Shown in pieces: positions 58,380 through 64,000 of a DNA stretch of 64,000 bases. Origin of the DNA: Atopobium sp. Its GTDB lineage: Bacteria; Actinomycetota; Coriobacteriia; Coriobacteriales; Atopobiaceae. The notes under the pieces were generated by a model. It had not been told where the DNA came from and did not search any database. It was given only the letters and a program-made list of their open reading frames with translations. Position 1 is the stretch's first letter. Every line of letters starts with the position of its first letter. Location: NCBI GenBank assembly GCA_015258715.1, contig JABZHR010000001.1, positions 1-64,000 of the forward strand. Reading direction: 5' to 3'. Both the position numbers and the translations under genes were made by a program.

Positions 58380-61274
58380 TTATGCGCGCTTCTTCTGAGC
58401 TTTTTTCTCTGCAGCTAGACGTGCATTATCACGGTCAAGAATCTCTTTGAGGAACTTACCTGTGTGGCTTTCTGGTGTTGCGGCAACCTTTTCTGGCGTA
58501 CCAGAAACAACTACCGTTCCTCCACCATCGCCGCCTTCTGGACCCATGTCAATAATACGGTCAGCCATCTTAATGACATCCAGGTTGTGCTCAATGACAA
58601 GAACGGTGTTACCCGCATCAACAAGACGCTCAAGAACAACAATAAGTTGTCTGACATCCTCAAAATGAAGACCAGTTGTTGGCTCATCCAGAATATAAAG
58701 AGTTTTACCAGTCTGCTGACGGTGAAGCTCTTTTGCAAGCTTAACGCGCTGCGCCTCGCCACCAGAGAGCGTAGTTGCTGGCTGACCAAGGTGAATGTAG
58801 CCAAGACCTACATCGTGGAGAGTCTGCAGCTTGTTCTTAATACGAGGAATGTTTGCAAAAAACGCTAGTGCCTCATGTACCGTCATATCAAGCACGTCGG
58901 AGACGGACTTGCCGTGATAGAGAATCTCGAGCGTCTCACGGTTATAGCGCTTGCCATGGCAGACCTCGCAAGGAACATAGACGTCAGGCAAGAAGTTCAT
59001 CTCAATCTTGATTTGGCCGTCGCCCTTACAAGCCTCGCAGCGGCCTCCTTGGACGTTAAAGGAAAAGCGACCAGCTGAGTAGCCACGTGCGCGGGATTCT
59101 GGAACTGAAGCATACAGTGCACGCAGGTCATCCCAAAGACCAATATAGGTTGCTGGATTAGAACGAGGTGTTCTTCCAATAGGACTCTGGTCAATATCAA
59201 TGACCTTATCGATAAGATCGACGCCTTCAAGCTTTTTATACTCTCCCACCACACGCTTTGAATGCTGGACAGCATTGGTAAGCGCGGGAGCAAGGGTATC
59301 AGTAACCAAAGAAGACTTACCAGAGCCAGAAACACCTGTGACTACTGTCAATGTGCCCAGCTCAATAGCGGCGGAAACGTTCTTAAGGTTGTTAGCGCTA
59401 GCTCCTGTAATCTTGATTTTTCCGCGACCAGGCTTACGACGAGCCTCTGGCAGCCTAATCTGCTTCTTTCCCGTGAGATACGCACCTGTGATGGAATCAG
59501 GGTTTTCAACAATCTCTTCTGGAGTGCCAGCAGCAACAACGTGACCACCAAGCTCACCGGCGCCGGGACCCATGTCAATAACGTAGTCAGCTGCACGAAT
59601 GGTATCTTCATCGTGCTCGACAACAAGTACGGTATTACCGCGGTCTCTAAGCTGCTTAAGCGTCTCAATAAGACGGTTGTTATCTCTTTGATGCAGGCCA
59701 ATAGAAGGCTCGTCCAGAATGTAGAGAACGCCCATGAGGCCGGCACCAATCTGAGTTGCCAAGCGAATACGCTGGGCTTCTCCACCAGAAAGCGATGCTG
59801 CTGCACGAGAAAGCGTGAGATAGTCCAAGCCAACGTTTACCAAGAACTGTAGCCTTGCCACAATCTCTTTAACAATAGGGCCTGCAATAGCCTTCTGACG
59901 ATCAGTAATAGTCAGCTGCTTGAAGAATTGGAGCGACTCTTTGCAGGAAAGTTCACAGACCTCCCAGATGTTTTTCTCGCCAACCGTAACGGAGAGAATT
60001 TCTGGCTTTAAGCGAGCTCCGTGACAGGTTGTACAGGGCATCTCGCGAATGTACTTCTCAAGATGCGTCTTCATATTTTCTGACGTGGTCTCTTGATACT
60101 TGTCAAAAAGAATCTTTCTGACACCAGAGAACGTGGTAAACCAGTGTGTATTGCGGCCGTCTCGCGTTTTGTAGTCAACGCGAATCTTAGTTGAACCAAG
60201 GCCACCGAGAAGGGCGTCTTGCACCTTCTTAGGCAGCTTGTTCCAAGGTGTTGTATCAGACACGTCAAAATGTTTGCAGACTGCAGACAGAATCTGAGGA
60301 TAGTAATTGGAGTGGCCAAAGAGGCTTCCAAAAACACCCTCTGATACGGACAGCTTTGGATCAGCAATCAGTGCCGCAGCATCAATAATTTTACGAGTTC
60401 CTAGGCCGTCGCAGTCAGGACAGGCACCGTAAGGGGCATTGAACGAGAAATCACGAGGCTGCAGGTCATCCATGGAGTGACCGTGAATAGGACAAGCAAG
60501 CGCCAATGAGTACTGCAGGAGCTCTTCTGGCATAGTCTCTGGATTGGACTTATCTGCCAAGAGCAATATACCTACTTTACCCTGGGCAAGCTTGGTTGCC
60601 TGCTCAACGCCTTCAACAATGCGGCCCAAAGAATCAGGACGGATGACAATACGGTCTACAACCACCTCAATATCGTGCTTGAGCGTTTTACCCAGCGTGA
60701 TTTCTTCATCAAGCTCACGCACAACGCCGTCAACACGAACGCGAGAAAATCCTTCTTTGCGCAAGTCTTCAAAGAGCTTAACGTACTCGCCCTTACGACC
60801 CAAAACAACAGGAGCTAAAACATAAGCTCTGCGTCCCTGACCAGCCTCGAGGATTTTATCGGCAACCTGATCTGTTGTCTGGCGCTCAATAACGCGACCG
60901 CACTCAGGGCAGTGAGGAGTACCCATGCGAGCATACAAAAGGCGCAGGTAATCGTAAATTTCTGTTACAGTACCGACGGTAGAGCGAGGATTTCTGGAAG
61001 TGGTCTTCTGGTCAATGGACACCGCAGGAGAAAGGCCATCAATAGAGTCAAGGTCTGGCTTATCCATCTGTCCCAAGAACTGACGGGCATAGCTGGACAA
61101 GGACTCAACGTAGCGACGCTGTCCCTCTGCGTAAATGGTGTCGAAGGCAAGACTTGACTTGCCCGAACCAGAAAGTCCCGTAATAACTACCAGCTGATCA
61201 CGAGGGATATCAATGTCAATATCTTGCAGGTTGTGCTCTCGTGCACCACGGATAGCAATTTTGCTTGAAGCCAT
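58380..61274 (-). CDS. uvrA: Excinuclease ABC subunit UvrA
   Basis: UvrA is the damage-sensing ATPase of nucleotide excision repair. The 964-residue protein has two ABC ATPase modules (GLSGSGKSSLAFDT and GVSGSGKSSLVTDT; both LSGGEAQR signatures) and the zinc sites CPECG, ACPDCDGLG and CEACKGDG...CEVCHGKR. TGAGGAACT precedes the ATG. It is the first gene of uvrA-ybaK-murJ-uvrC. No clear LexA box is seen upstream. Confidence 0.97.
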   Translation of the reverse strand: MASSKIAIRGAREHNLQDIDIDIPRDQLVVITGLSGSGKSSLAFDTIYAEGQRRYVESLSSYARQFLGQMDKPDLDSIDGLSPAVSIDQKTTSRNPRSTVGTVTEIYDYLRLLYARMGTPHCPECGRVIERQTTDQVADKILEAGQGRRAYVLAPVVLGRKGEYVKLFEDLRKEGFSRVRVDGVVRELDEEITLGKTLKHDIEVVVDRIVIRPDSLGRIVEGVEQATKLAQGKVGILLLADKSNPETMPEELLQYSLALACPIHGHSMDDLQPRDFSFNAPYGACPDCDGLGTRKIIDAAALIADPKLSVSEGVFGSLFGHSNYYPQILSAVCKHFDVSDTTPWNKLPKKVQDALLGGLGSTKIRVDYKTRDGRNTHWFTTFSGVRKILFDKYQETTSENMKTHLEKYIREMPCTTCHGARLKPEILSVTVGEKNIWEVCELSCKESLQFFKQLTITDRQKAIAGPIVKEIVARLQFLVNVGLDYLTLSRAAASLSGGEAQRIRLATQIGAGLMGVLYILDEPSIGLHQRDNNRLIETLKQLRDRGNTVLVVEHDEDTIRAADYVIDMGPGAGELGGHVVAAGTPEEIVENPDSITGAYLTGKKQIRLPEARRKPGRGKIKITGASANNLKNVSAAIELGTLTVVTGVSGSGKSSLVTDTLAPALTNAVQHSKRVVGEYKKLEGVDLIDKVIDIDQSPIGRTPRSNPATYIGLWDDLRALYASVPESRARGYSAGRFSFNVQGGRCEACKGDGQIKIEMNFLPDVYVPCEVCHGKRYNRETLEILYHGKSVSDVLDMTVHEALAFFANIPRIKNKLQTLHDVGLGYIHLGQPATTLSGGEAQRVKLAKELHRQQTGKTLYILDEPTTGLHFEDVRQLIVVLERLVDAGNTVLVIEHNLDVIKMADRIIDMGPEGGDGGGTVVVSGTPEKVAATPESHTGKFLKEILDRDNARLAAEKKAQKKRA

Positions 61275-61341
61275 AGTTCCTCACATAACCAGTTTGACGT
61301 ACGCTTTTCTTTTACGCGCCAACTGTCAAACAATAGAAAAC

Positions 61342-61380
61342 AACATCAGTACACCAATGTGATTTGTGCGTACTGATGTT
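61342..61380 (-). terminator. Hairpin between the YhcH-family gene and uvrA
   Basis: AACATCAGTAC (61342-61352) pairs perfectly with GTACTGATGTT (61370-61380), followed by GTTTTC on the minus strand. It probably ends the YhcH-family transcript. A TATACT hexamer at 61382-61387 lies just before it and could be a uvrA promoter whose leader carries the hairpin. Confidence 0.65.
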
Positions 61381-61427
61381 CTAGTATACCCAAGATAGTG
61401 CCGCCAAAACACGGCAAGCGCGCTTCC

Positions 61428-61889
61428 CTATTTAATGCGAACCTTCATCACAGCTTTTTTGAGCTTTGAGCCAGATTTCTCCAGCGTACAGCCTGGTTTG
61501 TGAGCATCAGATGGAGGTGTCACTAGAAAATCACCAGCGTGCAAGGTAACCCATGTCTCTTCTCCAGGATTGGTGTAAGCGCCAAAATCAGCGTCAGCAT
61601 TAAACTCACCCTTAAGAACACACTGCTCAAGAGGGGCAACAGCGATGCTTTCGGTGCCAGAAATAACCACATGAATATCTGCGTAAATCTTATGAGCCTC
61701 ATAGTCCTTCTCGCCAGGAAGAGCGGGCTCAAACTCCATGATGTTCACAAAAACGTTATCTCCATCAATTTCTGTTTTGCCCAAAGGCAGCTCGTCAAGA
61801 TTGTGTGCTGCTAGAAACTCCGCAGCACAAGCCATATATTTCTGACCAAAGTCATTCTCAGATAAGTTTTTAATTGACGAGAAAATCAT
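61428..61889 (-). CDS. YhcH/YjgK/YiaL family protein
   Basis: A 153-residue cupin-type protein with family blocks MIFSSIKNLSE, YEAHKIYADIHVVISGTE and GDFLVTPPSDAHKPG; the His and Asp residues in these blocks form the metal/ligand site. Members are often tied to sialic acid and other sugar-acid pathways (YhcH lies in the E. coli nan operon), so it may support the nan island 9 kb away. AGGAGG precedes the ATG, and a TATAAT (61927-61932, minus strand) is its likely -10 element. Confidence 0.9.
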   Translation of the reverse strand: MIFSSIKNLSENDFGQKYMACAAEFLAAHNLDELPLGKTEIDGDNVFVNIMEFEPALPGEKDYEAHKIYADIHVVISGTESIAVAPLEQCVLKGEFNADADFGAYTNPGEETWVTLHAGDFLVTPPSDAHKPGCTLEKSGSKLKKAVMKVRIK

Positions 61890-62007
61890 GTGAACCTCCT
61901 ACGTTCAGCTAAAGTGCGCCGAAAAGATTATAGCTATCTCGTTTGCCATAAACTTCTATGGGTAGAATTAAGTAGTTACTGCATACAACTGCTACATAAG
62001 GAGAGAC

Positions 62008-62856
62008 ATGGCAGACGTAGATATTGATCGTGAGGCGCTTCGTAAAGAAATTGACGCCGCACTTCACGGCAAAAAGAAAGAGCCACAGCCACCTGCAGGC
62101 TTTGAACTCAATCAACACTCAAGCGTTAAGCACGTTATTGGCGTTGTTTCTGGCAAAGGCGGTGTTGGTAAGTCTTTTGTCACCGGCATTCTTGCTACTA
62201 ACCTCGCTCGCGCAGGTAAGCGCGTTGGTATTCTTGACGGCGATATTACCGGACCTTCAATTCCTCGTATGTTTGGCATCTCTGATGAGCGTTCTTACGG
62301 CGTTGAAGAGCAGCTTATTCCTATCGAGGATGCAAACGGTATCAAGATTATGAGCGCTAACCTGGTGCTTCAGAACGAGACCGATCCTGTTCTCTGGAGA
62401 GGCCCTGTTGTTGCTGGTGCTATCCAGCAGTTCTACAGCCAGTGCAACTGGGGTGACCTTGATTACCTGCTCATCGACATGCCTCCAGGAACGGGCGATG
62501 TTGCACTAACCGTATTCCAGTCCCTTCCTGTTGAGGGCGTTGTGATTGTTTCTTCTCCACAAGATCTTGTTCAGATGGTTGTGGGCAAGGCAGTTCGCAT
62601 GGCAGAAATGATGCACGTACCTGTGCTTGGTTTGATTGAGAACATGGCATATATCACCTGTCCTCACTGTGATGAGCGCATTGAACCTTACGGTCCATCA
62701 AAGCTTGCTGAGACCGCAGCAGCATTTAACCTCAAGCCTTTGGGACAGCTTCCTATGGATGCAACCTTTACTCAGATTGCCGATAAGGGAACCTTTAGCA
62801 GCGAGCTTCCTGAAGGTCTTGTCCCTGACGCAACACAGAGCGTTCTTGACCTGTAA
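62008..62856 (+). CDS. Fe-S cluster carrier Mrp/ApbC family ATPase
   Basis: A P-loop scaffold ATPase that carries iron-sulfur clusters. The 282-residue protein has the deviant Walker A SGKGGVGKSF (about 50-59), DGDITGPSIPRMFG, DMPPGTGDVALT and the cluster-binding CPHC (about 218-221). It lacks the N-terminal MIP18/DUF59 domain of E. coli Mrp and instead has a short leader of about 40 residues. AAGGAG lies 6 nt before the ATG. Confidence 0.93.
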   Translation: MADVDIDREALRKEIDAALHGKKKEPQPPAGFELNQHSSVKHVIGVVSGKGGVGKSFVTGILATNLARAGKRVGILDGDITGPSIPRMFGISDERSYGVEEQLIPIEDANGIKIMSANLVLQNETDPVLWRGPVVAGAIQQFYSQCNWGDLDYLLIDMPPGTGDVALTVFQSLPVEGVVIVSSPQDLVQMVVGKAVRMAEMMHVPVLGLIENMAYITCPHCDERIEPYGPSKLAETAAAFNLKPLGQLPMDATFTQIADKGTFSSELPEGLVPDATQSVLDL

Positions 62857-62901
62857 GCCGTAAAAACTGGAGCTTGCACAACACAAAAGGTAATTCTTAC
62901 T

Positions 62902-64000
62902 ATGGCTCAAACAACGCGCATTAAAGAACGACAAGCAGCACAGGCTCAGCGTATTAAGCAAGCTCAGGCGTTCATGGTGCCAGACAACATTGATGTAGCA
63001 ATTCTAGGTGGCGGCGCGGCAGGACTCTGCGCTGCCATCACTGCTGCTGAGGCTCTTGGTGCCAATAAGCGCGTTGTTGTCTTTGAAAAAGCACTGGAGA
63101 GCGGCAGAACCATCCTGGCAACAGGCGGCGGTCGTTGTAACTTTACCAATGCTGATTTGAGCTTTGAGAATTTCTCTCATCCAGAGTTTGTACAGGCTGT
63201 TTGCAGGGATAAGGACACCTTCCTTGCAGACATTCTCTCTTTCTTTAGGTCCAGCGGTCTTGCGTGGGCAACTGAAGACGAGGGCAGAATGTACCCGCTT
63301 ACCAGGCAAGCAAGCTCCATCCAGTCACTTTTGCTCAGACGTGCCCAAAAAGCCGGTGTTCAATTTGCCCTGGGACGAGAAGTCACATCGGTAAAGCCTT
63401 ACCACAACGGCTTTACCATTTGCTTCCAGGACTGCTTTGGTGGCGAGAAAACCCATGAAGTCCACGCATCATCGGTAGTTCTAGCTACTGGCGGACTCGC
63501 AACCACAAATCTTGCAGAGAGCCTTGACTTGCAGACCACTTCACTGAGACCTGGGCTCTGCGCGCTCACCTGCACCCCTGATCCGCCTGCAAGCCTGGAT
63601 GGTAAACGTATCCGTGCGCATGCAGCTCTTTTGAGAGATGGCAATGTCCTTAAACATGAACCGGGCGAGCTGCTCTTTAGACCATTTGGACTCTCGGGCA
63701 TCATGATTTTCAACCTGTCCCGTGCTGCTCTACCTGGAGATATTCTTGAGATTGACCTTCTCCCTCAGCTTACAGATGAAGAAGTTGCGGCGGCTATAGA
63801 AGCTCATACCACCGACGGTCTTCTCGACCCACAAATTGCCGCCTACCTGAGCGTCAGCAATTCAGTTGAAGCCACGGTTGCCAAAGCTCACAGAATGGTC
63901 TTTACCGTTACGGGTACGTCTTCCAAAGTTGTCCCACAGGTCTGCGTTGGTGGTATTTCCGTTGAACAAGTGAGTACAGACACACTTGAGGCGCGCAGCA
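62902..64000 (+). CDS. Partial YhiN/HI0933-family flavoprotein
   Basis: An open frame from ATG 62902 runs off the right edge with 366 codons visible. After a Gln-rich helical leader (MAQTTRIKERQAAQAQRIKQ) comes the FAD-binding AILGGGAAGLCAAI (about 34-47), the family hallmark GRTILATGGGRCNFTN (about 69-84) and EGRMYPLTRQASSIQSLL. The family is annotated as NAD(P)/FAD-dependent oxidoreductase of unknown substrate. AAAAGG lies 11 nt upstream. It is probably co-transcribed with the Mrp-family gene, 45 bp away. The C-terminus is cut by the window end. Confidence 0.88.
   Translation, partial: MAQTTRIKERQAAQAQRIKQAQAFMVPDNIDVAILGGGAAGLCAAITAAEALGANKRVVVFEKALESGRTILATGGGRCNFTNADLSFENFSHPEFVQAVCRDKDTFLADILSFFRSSGLAWATEDEGRMYPLTRQASSIQSLLLRRAQKAGVQFALGREVTSVKPYHNGFTICFQDCFGGEKTHEVHASSVVLATGGLATTNLAESLDLQTTSLRPGLCALTCTPDPPASLDGKRIRAHAALLRDGNVLKHEPGELLFRPFGLSGIMIFNLSRAALPGDILEIDLLPQLTDEEVAAAIEAHTTDGLLDPQIAAYLSVSNSVEATVAKAHRMVFTVTGTSSKVVPQVCVGGISVEQVSTDTLEARS

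Overview
The window reads as chromosomal DNA of a low-to-mid GC actinobacterium of the class Coriobacteriia. The best fit is the Lancefieldella/Atopobium group, by inference from protein style: WhiA next to RapZ, a DUF6483-like partial gene, paired PepC peptidases, and a PTS IIA protein in a gene-dense genome with short intergenic spaces. No phage, insertion sequence, transposase or CRISPR array was found.

Layout. 1-8.6 kb (minus strand): ruvCAB under a clear LexA-type box, a full-length NAD synthetase homologue whose catalytic motifs are gone, superoxide reductase, and dnaE. 8.9-12.1 kb (plus): two tandem C1 aminopeptidases and a small membrane protein. 12.1-13.9 kb: YigZ/IMPACT, PTS IIA, and RNase P RNA. 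14.4-17.1 kb: a divergent pair, an Elp3-type tRNA wobble-uridine enzyme and a Trm9-like methyltransferase. 17.2-19.5 kb: ahpC with an AhpF-like reductase whose domains are in swapped order. 19.6-25.5 kb: tRNA-Val, small membrane proteins, a flippase-like protein, iscS-mnmA, and a CmpB-family membrane protein. 25.7-29.8 kb: tRNA-Gly, tRNA-Cys, an unusual intergenic repeat region, a STAS-kinase fusion, a PAS/GAF/PP2C phosphatase, and tRNA-Leu. 29.9-36.0 kb: an oligopeptide ABC operon. 36.3-41.9 kb: secG, tpiA-pgk-gap, whiA, rapZ. 41.9-52.4 kb: a probable sialic acid uptake and breakdown island (nanE, nanK, nanA, two acetyl-esterase-like proteins, and a family-5 ABC transporter with a permease-ATPase fusion). 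52.5-53.5 kb: an AT-rich patch with one orphan gene. 53.7-61.9 kb: uvrA-ybaK-murJ-uvrC and a YhcH-family protein. 62.0 kb to the end (plus): Mrp/ApbC and a truncated YhiN-type flavoprotein.

Themes. DNA repair is prominent (ruvCAB, uvrA, uvrC). Oxidative defence is spread over two loci (superoxide reductase, AhpC/F) whose promoters share an identical 10-bp element. Wobble-uridine modification has two routes here: IscS-MnmA (2-thiouridine) and Elp3 with a Trm9-like methyltransferase (the mcm5U-type route known from eukaryotes). Host-glycan use is suggested by the nan island plus YhcH.

Three signals are not explained by ordinary genes. First, the octamer GGCGAGAA occurs about 30 times by hand count on both strands, in several reading frames and between genes; inverted pairs of it or its GCCGAGAA variant form three terminators, which resembles a DNA-uptake-type signal. 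Second, two intergenic clusters each hold one inverted and three direct copies of a 23-nt unit with fixed ends. Third, two full-length enzyme homologues have lost their catalytic residues.
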